64,000 bases of DNA from Rhynchopus sp. YZ270_cl-10 (Eukaryota; Euglenozoa; Diplonemea; Diplonemida; Diplonemidae): positions 1,079,001 to 1,143,000 of the forward strand of contig OZ037903.1 of the NCBI GenBank assembly GCA_964035575.1, given 5' to 3'. A program made the position numbers and the translations under genes. Positions 40,701 through 54,297 of the stretch are shown here, one piece after another. The notes under the pieces are model-generated. The model was given only the letters and a program-made list of their open reading frames with translations, was not told the origin of the DNA and did no database searches. Every line of letters begins with the position of its first letter. Within the stretch, counting starts at the first letter, position 1.

Positions 40701-43700
40701 AGGCGGGGATGAAACCGTGCATCTCACAATCGACAAGAGTATGACGTCGTGCGACTGCCTGCCCCAGCCTGTGATCATCCCGCTGACTGTACGGAAGTGT
40801 GCTGGTGTCATCGAGTCTGTGGACATCGTCCTCACAGAAGAGGACATCTGGCTGGGCCGTGCGAACCTCACCCTCGTCATCACCGGCGACACCTGGAACC
40901 AGACCATAGGGTGGGACTTCATCGACATGCTCACCCGCACCGACATCGACCTGGTGACGTGGAACCGCCACCTGAACTGCATCTTCAAGACACTTCCGGA
41001 ACGTCTGTCGGACACGATTTTGAACATCCCGCTTGGGCCTTGCCCAGAGTTTGATATCAACACCGACTCTCTGGGGAACCTGGGGATATTCTCGCTTGCG
41101 GAGAACATGACGTCGTACGTTCATGTTGGTGGCGGGTTGACGACGTCGGGGGTTGCGCCTGTGGGGGGGAACCAGGTGGGGTTTGAGATCAGCTCGCCTT
41201 TGGCGAAAGTGTACTTCAACATCTCGTCGTCCCAGGGCACTGTGCGGGTGGTGCCGGACGACCAGTATGACGAGTCGATGGTGCGCACCAATGGGTACAA
41301 GGTGACCCTCCAGCTTGACCCAGGTGAGTCCTTCGCAAACCCGTTCAACTACGACCTCAAGAACTACATCACCACGCACACCCGCACCATCGTCAACACC
41401 CAGCCGCACGGCGGGGGGTGGGACTTCCTCTCTACTGTTCTAATCGACACTGCGTTCATCGATACCACGGATCCACACAAACTGCACTTCACTTGGCACC
41501 CTAACCAGGGATACAACATTGACCTGCCGGAGTACCTTTGCTTTGAGATTGGCAGTGACCTGACGGCTTCGGGGCTGCAGCCGAAGGCAGACGATGGGTC
41601 TTACTGTGTCAAGCCTAAGCCTATTTTGCCTAACTCTGGGTGTGTCACGATGGAGCCGTACCCATACGAGATCACGGAGGTGGACATGCGCACCACTGGC
41701 GCAACGTTCGACCTTGTGTTGGACAACTCCGAGAAGTGGGTAGCGGCTGGCCTGGACCTTCTAATCGAGAACATGACAGTCGCGCACACCACACAGAACA
41801 CCCTTGGCTGGGAGCAGCGCAAGCAGACCTACTCCGCCTCCGCCTTCTCCATCGACGCTACGGGCAGCCGTCTCACAGTGCACATCCCAGGAGGCACATC
41901 CGTCTCAGACCCGCTCTACGACATCGTAGAAAACGAGCTCGTGGAGATCGTCATCCCCGAAGTCCTCGTCGGATCACGCAAGACGCCCTGTGTGCTGACA
42001 CCTGGCCCCAGCGGGCAGCTTTCCTTCAACATCACCTCCATCGCAGGGTCTGTGCATATGATCAACAATGAGTTCACAGAGGGCGATATCAGGACCTCTG
42101 GAGGAACGGTGACGGTCACCATCGTTGGGAACACCTGGGCCAGTTCGTGGGGGACCGAACAGAAGGAGATTGTGCGCGACCACCTTCGCCCGATTTGCAA
42201 CTTCTTCGACCCTGTGCCTGCAAACATCCTTCCGCAGGCGATGCCGTGGTTGGACCAGGGCCACCCTCGTGCAGACCTGGGCTGTCCACATGAGTATGGG
42301 TTTGAGTACTACAAGGCGCATGCGGAGTCGCCCATGGTCAACATGACGCTTCTGTTGTACAACAACGACAAGCTCGAGATCGTGCTGGATCCAACCCCCG
42401 GCTACGACATCACAACGGATGAGGTCATCTGGGTGCGCATCCCCACGGAGGCCACAGCGACGAACACATTCCCCGAAAACTGGGACCGCATGTGGTTCAT
42501 CATCAGGGCGGACAAATCGATGCTTTCCAACCAAGAGATCCGTGACGCAGGTGGCGCCATCGTGCAGAAGGGCATCATCACCCCAGGCATCCCGGACACC
42601 CAGATCCGTGACGGAACTGCCCCAGAGATTAAGATTGAGCTCTTCTACGAAACCTGGGATGTGACGGAGTCGGCTCTCTTCAAGCCAGGCTTCTGCGGGT
42701 CAGGTGGTGTGTGTGGTGACGTCTCCGTTGCGTCTGGCTTCAACGCAATGAAGGATGTGATCTTCCCCGACAGCGTGCGCTTTGAGAGCGCAGCCGGCCT
42801 TGTGTGTCCACCAAACTGCCCTGCCACCATTGCCGTCATTAAGTTCAAGGCTGCACCCAACTTCGACGTCTGCAGCGGCAGAGACGAAGAGGTCTTTGTA
42901 TCACTCAACCCATACACAGTGACATCGCATCCCAGAACCGCACCAACAGCAACAGGGCTGGGGGGGCCGGATGTGCTTGGCTTCAATATCTCGGGTGGTG
43001 GCGTTGCTACGCAGAATTTGGGACTCAAGATTGAGAAGGACCTGATCCCAGGCAACACCTACAACGGGGTGGACGAGAAGCTCATCCGTGAAGGTGGCTT
43101 GAGTGTCACACTGACAACATACGACGGAGCCTGGAACGTCGACGCACCGAACTTCATTGAGCTGCTGAGGAAGTCCGTCGTGTCCTCCCTCCCCGCAAGC
43201 GAGGTGTACTCCTTCAACGGTCCGTACCTCGTTGACCTGATGCCGAAGCAGATGTCGGACCTGACCTTCTTCACAGACCTCAACTCGATTGACAACCGCC
43301 ACATGTCGTTCACCCTTTCGCACAAATACTATGACATACCCAACAAGGCGCCGAAGGGGTGTGTCACCACGGACTGCCCGTTTTTGTACCCCACCAGCAT
43401 CGACAACGTCATGGAGTGCGCGGACCTGACAACCTGCAACATCCTGACCTCGGGGTCTGGCTGCTGTGGGGATACTAACCAGGACATCAACCAATGCCCG
43501 CGGAACTTCCCTTATATGTGCAAATGGAAGGCGTGCAGCGGGGGCAGCCAATACTGCTGTGTGGACGATGAGTCTGACTGTGCGCCGAAGGGGGGGCTGA
43601 GGATTTGCGGTGACCCTAACTGTGTTGAGGATGAGACGCTCTTCTTCAACTTAGACCCTGCGTTGACTGTGTGCAACCTTGTACCTCCGAGGAACGAGCT

Positions 43701-46700
43701 GAACATCAGGATACGTGGTGCGGCGTGGTCTGTGTCGTACTGGGAGACGACGTCGACGACTGTGGAGGCGTTTGGCGAGTCTGCATATGTCGACGAAATT
43801 ATCCCTGTGCACTTTGAGGGTGGCGAGTTCCACACGTGGAACGACACCGCGGCGCTGTCTCTGCAACCGGGCTGCTCTGCAACAGACACGCTGCAGGGCG
43901 CGAAGATCAAGCTCCTGCCCGCCACACCACGCAACCCCAACCTAGGCGGCACCGACCTTGACTCCGAGGAGGGCCCCGGCCTCTACGCTGTGCTCTTCAA
44001 CGCTATCACCCCCGTACCCGGCATCTACGACGTGTGCTACAAAGACTTCCGCGACATCGAGCACACCCGTGTCCCCATCCTCGGTGCAGGCCAGACCGTC
44101 TACCCCGTTCTCACCGTCATCGGAAAAGCCTTCGACGTCGAAACCGAATGGGTCGAAGACGCGCTCAACGTCACCTCCGACAGTACAAAGCTCGCAATCC
44201 ACGGAAAGGGGCTCTGTGTGGGAAGTGTTGTGACCAACGGAGATGGGTTCCGCACCTATGCGCACGTGGGTGAGGGGTGTGACTCTGTGAAGGTGATGGA
44301 TGGGGATGTGGACTGCAACCCGGGTGCGACTGGTGTGTGGGACGACTTGAGTGGGCGTCATGGCGAAGCCATGGGGCTGATGCCGTTTGACAAATTGAGC
44401 GACCCTGGGGGTGTCCCGCGGACTGTGGGGTACGTGGACTTCCTCTTCCGTGCGAAGGGCACGTACACAGTCTGCTACCTGTCGAAGTGGGCCGTGCTCT
44501 GGCAGAAGGTCAAGGTGCTCACAGTGAAGGCTGCCATACGCCGCTGGGACGGATGCGACCCTGCGTTCACAGACATCACACTGGATCACTTCTCCGCCTT
44601 CCACTCCGTTGCACCGACGCCGTATGACGTCCACAACAACTGCAGCGTCAACTACACTGCGATCGCAGGGAAGCCGCACCGCGTGTATCTCAAGGGGCAG
44701 GGTCTCACCTCAACCAAGGAGCCGCTCGGAAACCGTGCCCGCCGCCGTGAGTACACAATGCTGGGTTCCGGCAACTGCGCGACAACGGACCCCCTGCGGC
44801 AGTGGATTGCGCAGTGCGAATGGGACGGCCCCGTCTCGCTCGATGAGTGCAAGATAGCGTGCGACATCTCTGCAAACTGCGACGCCATCCAGTACGACCA
44901 GTTCACAAGGACCTGCTCGGTGCAATTCCCTGCGAACGACCACATGTTCCCGCTGTTCAACCGCGGGCTGACGTGCTTCCCTAACCCGACCACGATCGAT
45001 GTGATCACACGCCCTGTGGGCGACCTGACTGTCCTCTTCGCGGCCAACACCATCTGCATGCTGCGGAGTGCTATTGTCAACGCGTCCGACGTTGGTGACC
45101 AGGTCAAGGTTGTGCCCTATGGTGACGACTGCCAGACGTCGCTTGGTGTGGAGGAGGGTGACCTTGCTCTCGATACACCTGCCGTGCAGAACGTTACGGG
45201 CGACCCTTGGGGCGTTGCGTGGGACGTCACCACGCGCACATGCTCGCAGCCCACTACCGCTGGGTTCTACCTCTGTGGGAACTACGCGACAGAGGCGACG
45301 TACACATTCCACATGTACGGGCGCTACTCCTTCTGCTACTTGCCGCTGGAAACGACGGAGTGGATGATCGTGCCTGACACCTACCTCGAGGTCAGGGCAG
45401 AGGTGACGGAGATCAGCCCCAGGCTGCTTGTTGCCTCGCAGGAGCCGCCGGTGGTGAACTACACTGGGACCGGCTTCTGGCGTGGACCCATTGAAGCCCG
45501 CATGCGTGAGTGGCCTGCCGACTGCAACAGCCCGCCCCGCCACCCCGGTGTGCAGGGCTACGGCTGGGAGGACGACGAGATGCTCTCCCCAGGCGAGTTC
45601 CTTCCCTTGCCGAACCCGAACCGCACCTTGCAGACAAACTGGTCCTTCGCCCAGGTCTCGCAGTCGCACGGCAACCCGAACACCGCCCTCCTGCCACACT
45701 GGTGGTCCCAGCCAGGGGTCTACGTCTTCTGCTACCGTGTCCCTGGGTTTGGCGGGCCCTTCTTCCCCATCGACAACATAACCGTTATTCCACGTCTTGA
45801 CACCTTTGGACCATCGTCTCTCGTTGCGACGCAGGATCCTAGCGACGTGGATGCGAATGGTGAGGGGCTTGACACAAGGAGCGGGATGGACATGCTGAAG
45901 TTTGTTCCTGCGGTGCTGGGGAACTGCACGGACCATGTGAACTCCTCCTTGGTCATATACGCAGGGGTGCTACAGCCGCAGCAGTCCGGCATTGGACAGC
46001 AGGGACAGGGCTTGCGTGGTCTGACGCAGATCACATCCTCTCTCGAGACCTTTGCTATGGCCGCAGAGTACCACGTCTGCCACGCATACCACAACCGCAC
46101 TGGGTACCCTGCGACGCCTCTTCAACGCGAATGCACGCTCTACCCTGCCTGCGCAGCCTTCACCGGACAGTGCTGTCCCAATGACGACGGTGTCTTCAAC
46201 CCATGCTGCAACAACGTCCCACCCTTGGTCTGGACACAGCTCCCTGATGCCGAAGGCTGCCCCAACCAACCTACGTACCCATCCTCCTGGAGTCAAGCCT
46301 ACATTGCGCAGGTCTCCAACTGCATGCTGCTGGAGGACATTGCGGCACGCCAGGCGCCATGGGTCGACACCCTGCCGCCACCTTGCCCTGCGTTTTATTG
46401 CAACAAGCTGGATGTGTTCCCTGTCATTGGGGGGATGGTGGTTGTGGATCACACTACGCCACGCGACCCTCCGCTTCTGGAAGTATCAAAAGAGTACAGA
46501 ATCCGCTTTGATGGACAGGGCTTCTCGGAGAACGACACTGCCTACATCATCCCAGGAGCAGACGCACTGTGCACGGAGGTGGACCCCAATTCACCTACAA
46601 TCATCAAGGCGACGCTTACCCCTGCTCCTGCCACTCCAGGCACACCCTGGCATGGCGAGCTCTACGGCCTCCCGCATGCCTACATGCTAGCAAAGGTTGA

Positions 46701-49700
46701 CGTCGCAGGAAACTACGTGGTGTGTCTCAGCTTTCAGTTCTACCCGGGTCTGTACATTGCAGCGGGGAACATCAGTGTCGAAAATGCGGTCACAGGCATG
46801 ACCTGGGCTGTGGTAGGGAGCAATAATGAGGACCTCGAGATTACCTTCGCTGGAGGCGGGCTGGATTCCACTATTGATGCAGCAATGATCCTTCAGGTGC
46901 CACCTGCGGGTGGTGGTGTGACATGCGACGAGATGAACGCCGTATTCATGACCTCGCTCATGTCCTCGCTCACCGCAGGAGCGAACGGCAAAACGGTCTG
47001 GACCATGCCGGCAGACTCCCTTGCCTCAGGCGCCTACCAGACCTGCTACAAGCTTGGCGGCTCCGACCGTGGCTGGAGTCTCCTTCCCGAATACATTGAA
47101 GTTCCTTATGGCAACATTCCACCAGGGTTTTCTGTTATCAGAGCGGAGACTGAGTTTGGACCTACAGAGAACTTGCATTTTTATGCACCTCGTGGCGAAG
47201 CTATTGTCTATGATGGGCCGTTTGCGACGTCCATTACTGCAGCGCTGGGCGACAATGGGGAGAACCTTGACTGGCTGCCGAGGGAGAGGGTGCAGACAAT
47301 AGAGTTTATTACGACAGACTATTTGCAGGGGTCGGCGGACCTCTTCCAGCCGCGCTGTGTGGCGAAGGAGGTGTTGTGTCTTGCACTGCCGACATACGCC
47401 AACGAGACGCTCTGCACGCAACGTGGCTGCCTCTGGCAGGGTCTGCACTGCTCCCCATCAAAGCTCGAAGGCTGCAGAACCTACAAAGCTGAATCCCTCT
47501 GCACAGCAGCAGGCTGCTCATGGAACCCAGGCGGTGCACCTAAGATCGACCCCGAAACAGGCTACCTCACCTTCTCCATCGCCGACGCACAGTTCACAGG
47601 AACGGTCCAAATCCGTGTCTACCTCAAAGACTCAGGAGGCACCATCAATGGTGGCATCGACGTCTCGGAGCCAAAAGACCTCAGAATCACAGTAACAGAC
47701 GGGCCAGTCTACACACCGGTCTCTAACGTTATCGTCATGAGGGAGGACGTTCCAGTACTCAACGAAACGATCCTAGCGTGGTCTGTTGCTCGCATCAAGG
47801 GCAGGCAGTACAGCTTTACGCTTGACTGGACGGTGCCGACACAGCAGGAGCAGTACTTCGCAGGGGGCTTTATTGTGCGCGAGACAGGGAATCTGGATGC
47901 GGTTCCCACACCGGACCGGTACACAGACCAGGTGGGATTGGAGTTTGCGGTGGTGCTGCGTGATATGACTGTGGGTGTCGCGTATTCCGAGAACTTCCGT
48001 GTCGTGATCGACCCTGTAAACGACCCGCCTGTGTTCGATGTGACGGAGGACGCGAAGCAGGTCATATGGTGGCAGCAAGGCAGGCAGACCGGGTACTCAC
48101 AGAAGGTGACGGTGTGGCCGAATGGGACGGAATGCCGCTCTGTGCAGGCAACGTCTTGCCAAGGGGAGAACATTGCGCGCGGTTGTCAGGGGGTGGCGAC
48201 ATTGGACATTGAGCACGACTGTGCTGACCTTCCTGCCGTCTGCACATCCTGTTCTCTTGCGCAAAAGGTGTGCGCCAACCTGCCACAGGATACACAGGCG
48301 TGCATTTCGGAGCACATCAAAGACTGCTCACAGGAGTACACATGCGACTCTGCAGGGTTGCAGTGCATGCGTGTTGCGTGCGCAGCGGCGCCCAACTCCA
48401 CGCTCTCCTTAGGACGCTTTGAGAACACACAGCAGGTCCTGCTTCTTGATGCGAGTGTGCCAGACTCGAATGTGTCCGGCTTCCTCACACTGCCTGCCAT
48501 CAACGCAGATGGGGTGCTCACCTTCGAGCTGTCCCCTGCCGCGATAGGCACCTTCGTCATCACACTCAGCCTCCGCGACAACGGCGGCACTGCAAACGGA
48601 GGTCTCGACACCTTCACACATCCGACACAGATCATTGCTACTACCTTCTTCGCGCCTACCCTTCGCGTCACACCGGAGTCGACAGGGATTGCACTGCAAA
48701 CCCAGTGGAAGATGGAGGCCATCGCGAACCCCAGGGATCAAAGCGGGACGGAGTGGTGGTACACCTTCACGACACTCCTGAACACACAAGACTCTCCTGT
48801 TGACTATGACTCTGCGAATGCGATTGCGCACTCGATGTCGGGCCCGCACAAGAATGCGTTGATCTTCACTGGGGACATCCCGTCTGGGAAACACACGGTG
48901 GTGTTGCACATCTTCCAGGGCGACAGAGTGATTGAGACTGCGCACGTCTTTGTCTCTGTGAACGATGCCTCCTCCTCGTCAGTGGCCTCTGCACTCAGCA
49001 ACGCAGTAGACAACACAGGCAACACCTCGACACTGCCACAGCTGGCTGCGATAGGCGGCTCTGCTGGCAGTGTCGAGGAGGAGAACAAGAAGGGTGTGTC
49101 AAAGGCTATCATCGACGCCGTCAACAAGGCAGCAACAAACCTGCTTCCAGGACCCAACGGCCAGGTGCATACCAACTCGATTATCACGTCGCTGACGGCG
49201 CTGAAGAATGCGTACATCACAGAAGGCGATTCGAACACGATTCTTGCAGGGGTGGACGCCTTCTCGACAATCCACAGCAAGGCCGGGGGGATTGGTGTCG
49301 TGAAGGGTGTCGTTGCGCTGCAGGGTGTTTCGCTTGTCGGGCTGACGGAGGAGGAGATCAAACGCCTCACGGACGCGGCAGCAGCCGACTTTGAGGAGTC
49401 CTTCTCTGTTGCACCCGGCTCCATCGCTGTCACCATGAAGAAAGACCCTGCCTTGGGTGTGGTCCTTGCCAGCTACACTGTGTCGACCAAGCCAGAGGAC
49501 GTTGCAAACGTGTACTCCGCAATCCAGAACGTGAACAACCAGAAGACCATCTCGACCACCAACACCCAACGCGTGTACAGGGAGCTGCGCGCCAACTCGC
49601 CTGTAGTGGACTATGATAAGAGCGTGTCGGGCGCGTCTGTGCGTGGTGCGGTGGTGGTGGACGGCATCTCGTGGACGGGTCTGTCTGACGCAGACATGGC

Positions 49701-52700
49701 GGCGTTGACGACACAGGTGAAGACAGACATGGCCACATCGTGGGGGATCCTGCCTGAGTTGATTAGTGTTGATTTGGTCATGATTGATGGGAAGAAGACT
49801 GTTAAGTTCACTGCGAACACACGCTCCTCTGCAGCTGCGGGGCGTGCCGTGCAGTGCAGTCTCATCCCTGCGTGCCCGAGCAACACGCTTGCCTTCCTGA
49901 CCTCTGCGCTGGTGGCGAACCTCTCCGACACAACATACGTCTTCGACGCGTCAGGCAAAACTGTCCTCAAAGACGTCGACGTCAACGCGATGACCGCTGA
50001 CGACGCAGCCAACATCAAGCAGACACTCAAAGAGGACATCGCAGACGCCTACGGTGTCGACCCCAGCCTCGTCACCATGACCTACGAGACAGGCGACGAT
50101 GCAAGCACCATAGTCTCCCACTCTGTCAACATGACGGGGATGACGGATCCTGGTGGCATTCAGGTCAAATACGTCGATTTGCTGGACACTATGACGCTTG
50201 ACCTGCCGAAGACGCGAGCTGCTCTTCAAGAGAAAACTGCTGTTGGTGTTCCTTACGACTTGACATCTGTGGAACAGCCACAGACCGTTGCACCTGACGA
50301 CAGAACGCTCCCAGGGTTCATTGGTGCAGCTGCGGCAGGGCTAGCGGCAGTGCCTGAAGGGCCTGTGGCTTGGCGCACGGAGGCGGACCTGGACGACGTG
50401 AACACTAACAGCACGGAACGCGGTCGCATCAACTACGCAGTGAACAAGCAGTTTGACGCGCTCTTCGCTGTCCTCGAAGGCAACTGCTCCGAGGCTCTCA
50501 CCAAAGCGCAGGCAGACGGCCTAGACTCGCCTGTCTACCGTGCTACAGAGGCCTCCCTTTCAGTCGAATGGCTTGCCGTGGTTGGTGCCACCAGGCCCGC
50601 CACCACACTCCTCACCTCCGCACACACCACACAGTACGGCGCAGTCTCTGTGTCCACGGATCGTCCCACCGACGACACCTGCGTGACCTCGATGGTGTTC
50701 AACAGGTCTCCATTCCTTTCGGATGGGAGGCCACAGTACCACCCGGTAGGCCCAGTTGCCTTGGTGAGGGGTGAAGGGCTTGGGGCGACGACAGCGACGA
50801 TTCCAAAGATTTCTTCTTCGGGGCTGAATTTGGTTGGGTGGAAGCGGTCGGAGGGGCAGTGGGGTGAGATCTCCGGTGCAAGTGTAGGGAGCTTGGCGGA
50901 CGGCAAGCCGACGTTGACGTGGCCACAGGGGGGTGAGTGGCAGAGGAAGCTGCAAGCAAAGGGGGTTTTTGTGGAGCAGGTCATGGCAGCCTCGGTGCAG
51001 GCACGGGAGAACAGCGATAAATGCCTTCCTTGCGTGGTGCTGCCAACCGTAGTGGGCACGTGGCTCCTGCTCGTCATAGTGGGGGTTGTGCTGCACAGAA
51101 AGTTCCTCAACACAGAGTACCCCATGGACAACAGCGCGAAGCTCATGTACTGTGTCAGCCAGAAGCCCACCATGGCCAAGGCGCTCTTCAAATACCATGC
51201 CTGGTTCTGCTACTTCCTCCCCCAGCCCATGTTGGTGCAGTTCTACATAAGGGCAGAGCGGGCGACCGTCTGGTTTGTGCCGTACTTCATTGGGGTCGGT
51301 GTGGTGTCAGCCTTCTTCGACCCAGATGCAGTCCCCAACTGGTCCGACCCGCCGACAACCAAATGGGGTGAGTGTGTCTTGGTATGGGCAAATTTGCACT
51401 TTTTTCTTTTTGCTATTCCTATTTTCTCTTCAGATCGCACTGCTGTCGATGTTTGTTGGGTGGGTGCCCTCACTGGGGCTCAGGCATTTGATGGCTACAA
51501 GGCAGCGCTACTGGCGTGCACATGCGGACAAATGCAATATCGAAGTCCCTGTCGAGTACAAGGTATGTCATGGCACACCCTTCACCCTTGGCCATTTCCC
51601 AACCCCAACCCCTCAGGACCACAAGCAAGACGACCTGGGCATGTCTGCACATGAGTTCCTCCCGTGGTGGCGTCTCGTGTACTACAGCGTGGTGCTCATT
51701 GCGTGCATGGTGATGATGGTGCTGCACGTCATCTGGACCATCGACTACAACACCGACGAACAGATCGAGCGGGTATGCACACCACACCCCCCACTACCCC
51801 ACACATCACACCCCTCCTTCTCTACAGTGGGTGTTCACGTTCTGCATTTTGATTGCGTTTCACTTTGTGTTTGAATTCCTTTGGGCGGGGTTGATGTTCC
51901 AACTGGAACGGAGGTACTGGGACTCACCGGACCACCCGAGGCACTTTGTTGGAATTAGCCGGGAGCATGACGAGAAGGGACGTGACGACCAGCCGAACTT
52001 CCATCAGCCTATTGAACGTCTCTTTGGCGACGAGGATGCGATGCAGACGCAGGACCGCATGACCATGTCGAATGAGGCGAACCTACGCTCCCAACGTGGT
52101 CGCGATCAGTACGACCGAGAGCTCAGCCACGTACACAACGAGGCGCAGGACGACTCACCCCCTGCATACGAACCCACCCCACACGACGGAGAAGGCTTTT
52201 TCGACGACAAAGGCCAGAACCGTGCCTTCGACTCCCCAGCACAACACTCCGTCATCGATTGGGACACCGTCCGCGAGCAGTCCCCAGGCAAGGAAGGCGA
52301 CTACGCGCCTATCGACCGAAACCACCCTGTTGGCCCAACTGACAGACGCAGCGGCGGTGGTGTCGCAGAACGTTATGCGAACCCAGATTCGTCTTTCCGT
52401 TCTGTACCTCTGCCTGCTGGTGGACGGGGACGTTCTGTGCAACCACCTATGAGTGGGTACGATAGGTTTTCGGACTTCAATACAGACCGGAGCATGCAGC
52501 AGGCTGACCCACTTCTTGTTACGTCAGCGAAACACCCGCTTGCACCACCAGCAACGAACCAGACGCGCGTTTCTCCACAAAGGGCGAGCTTCAACGATAT
52601 GTCAGGCATAGGCATGGGTGGTGGCATGCCCGAAGTAGGTGTTTCCCCCGAATCTGACGATCCATACGACTTCTTCGTCGACCAAGAGCAGAAGCTCCTA

Positions 52701-52712
52701 TCTTATCACTAG
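37768..52712 (+). CDS. Giant polycystin-1-like surface protein
   Basis: Exons 37768-51381, 51434-51562, 51617-51772 and 51828-52712; introns 52, 54 and 55 nt, phase 0; 4,927 residues. A second ATG at 37795 would also leave the Ser run and signal peptide (IRVLLVLSLLFSAGG). About 12 beta modules follow (residues about 50-1950; motif D-I-R-x-G-G ... W and YDI...E). One is split by a PAN/apple domain (about 822-910), another by a Cys-rich domain (about 1863-1955). Then come about seven modules ending YxxCY, a second PAN domain (about 2328-2400), Cys repeats (about 3198-3258), a cadherin-like NDPPVF motif and three SEA-like repeats (about 3844-4130). Five spans follow; LPWWRLVYYSVVLIA ... ERWVFTFCILIAFHFV resembles polycystin-1. 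The pore-bearing last spans are missing; a charged tail ends the protein. A sensing or adhesion role is inference. Confidence 0.85.
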
Positions 52713-53003
52713 ATTTTTCATTTTTTTTTCTCCAGTCAGTAGTTGTTTTTTTCGTTTCATACAAAATCTTTCCAAAAAAATACTATGAACACTTCACTGT
52801 GTGATGCCCATTCTGTGTGTTGAGCACAAAAGGGAGGGGCTTTGTTTTCTTTTAGGTGAATAATAGACGACTTTTTGGGGGGGAAAAGATTCCTTTACAA
52901 GCTTTTTCTAAAACATAACCAAAATTGTTGAGGGGTGTGGGTGTGACCTTTTTTGTTTTGTTTTCAGTTCTGTTGCTGTTCTGTTTTACGCCCGTTGTTT
53001 GTT

Positions 53004-53060
53004 AGGTGATTTCAAGTATTAGCTTAGGTCATCTCTGCCAACTTTCCGCTCTCTTTTTTA
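53004..53060 (+). repeat. Family A stem-loop, degenerate
   Basis: GGTGATTTCAAGTATTAGC, TTAGGTCATC, CCAACTTTCC. Outer GGTGA/TCATC pairing survives; the loop does not. Confidence 0.35.
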
Positions 53061-53169
53061 TTTTTTTTATTTTTTTTATTTTGCTGGTTTTGCTGTTTTT
53101 ACCTCATGTAAGATTCGTACATGAGCTGTGTGAGTGTTGAATATATCACCATATTTCGTTTTTTTTTCT

Positions 53170-53220
53170 GTGCACTACGTCCCTCCAGTGTGAGTTTTTT
53201 TGCACTTTCAACTTTTTCTG
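53170..53220 (+). repeat. Family B stem-loop, degenerate
   Basis: GTGCA ... CGTCCCTCCAG ... TTGCAC, TTTCAACTTTTTC. GTGCA/TGCAC remains as outer stem. Confidence 0.45.
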
Positions 53221-53735
53221 TCTTACGTTATGACGTTATGTGCTCTCTCTCTTGAAGGAAAGAGGTGTTGTGTACGTACAGCGAAGTATTTCGCCTTTTT
53301 ACGTTGCTTTCCTTTTACAAAAGGGGTGACCAAAACAAAATAAAAAATAAAAAAACACCAGTCGTAGATTAGGAGCTTGAAAGCCGTTCTCTTTAGAGTT
53401 GCTCCTTTAGCGTATTTCTCCGCAGTCATACTTGAAAACTTTTTCCCCCAACAGCCCCTTTTGTGCGTCATAGGACTTTTTGAGCTGATTCACCACAGCG
53501 TTCTTTCGTTCTACGTCCTTTGAGCGCAGCAAAAAAAAAGGATCGCTCCTGAAGGTAAGGGAAAAAAACACGTGTCGACCTCCCCTTTTTCAGATATGCA
53601 TGCATTGTGAGGCTTATCTCTCGATTTTTTCTTTTTTTTTGCGAAAAATAAAATAAACAACAATATCATCAAAGTTTCTCTTCCTCTCTCAAAGAGTTTG
53701 TGTTTTTTTTTTTCCTTCTCTTTTTTGTTTGTTTG

Positions 53736-53807
53736 GATGTAAGATACCACGGTTTTTCGTGATGGCGTAATGTATAGCGTTGGCTGTGGGTCAAAACATC
53801 TTACATC
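53736..53807 (+). other. 72-nt structure closed by a perfect 10-bp stem
   Basis: GATGTAAGAT at 53736-53745 pairs with ATCTTACATC at 53798-53807; inside, CACG/CGTG forms a small hairpin. It could be a structured RNA or a small element. Confidence 0.35.
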
Positions 53808-53872
53808 AAGACCTGTGCTCTATCAACGATGGTAATGGCACCCTGTGAGTAGGTTCAAACAAAGAAAAAAAA

Positions 53873-53920
53873 TAGTGGAGCACACTCTAGGGTGGCTACA
53901 CTGATACCAAGTTTTCAAAG
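53873..53920 (+). repeat. Family D repeat
   Basis: AGTGGAGCACACTCTAGGG, TGGCTACACT, GATACCAAGTTTTCAA. The AGTG/CACT and ACTC/GGGT stems are intact. Confidence 0.75.
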
Positions 53921-54125
53921 AAAAAGGAAAAAAATGGTAGTTATTCGGCATGGCCTTTTGCCCTGTGGTGTTTTTCAGCTTTTCTTAAAACGAAAGGTAG
54001 GTACAAAAGACCTCCGCTAACTCCGAAGCCCAAAATATGTTTATGGGGTGCGTAAAAAAACAAACAAAAGATTCATAACAAATGATACACTTTCCACCAT
54101 TTTAGTGTTGTTTATATAGTTGGAA

Positions 54126-54170
54126 GTGCCTGCGTTTGTATAGACGTTTAGACACTGTCAGTCAACTCCA
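54126..54170 (+). repeat. Family B stem-loop, diverged
   Basis: GTGCCTGCGTTTGTATAGACG, TTTAGACACTGTC, GTCAACTCC. Confidence 0.45.
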
Positions 54171-54297
54171 CTTTTTCGAGTACTTTCACTACCAGATTTT
54201 TTTTTTCCTTTCCTTTCCAGCATTTTTAGTGTCACAATAAATTACAAGGAAATAACTCAACAAAAGTGCATACAGTGAACCCAATAAACAATAGATA

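Noticed and set aside
44710-45936. Minus-strand open frame of about 400 codons
   Set aside because: Also antisense to the giant gene; Arg/Val-rich with no recognisable motif.
51368-51433. Alternative donor GTGAGT in the giant gene
   Set aside because: It would put the next exon in a frame reading DRTAVDVCW and lose the membrane span. The GTATGG donor at 51382 gives VLIALLSMFVGW and matches the GTAT rule of the other introns.
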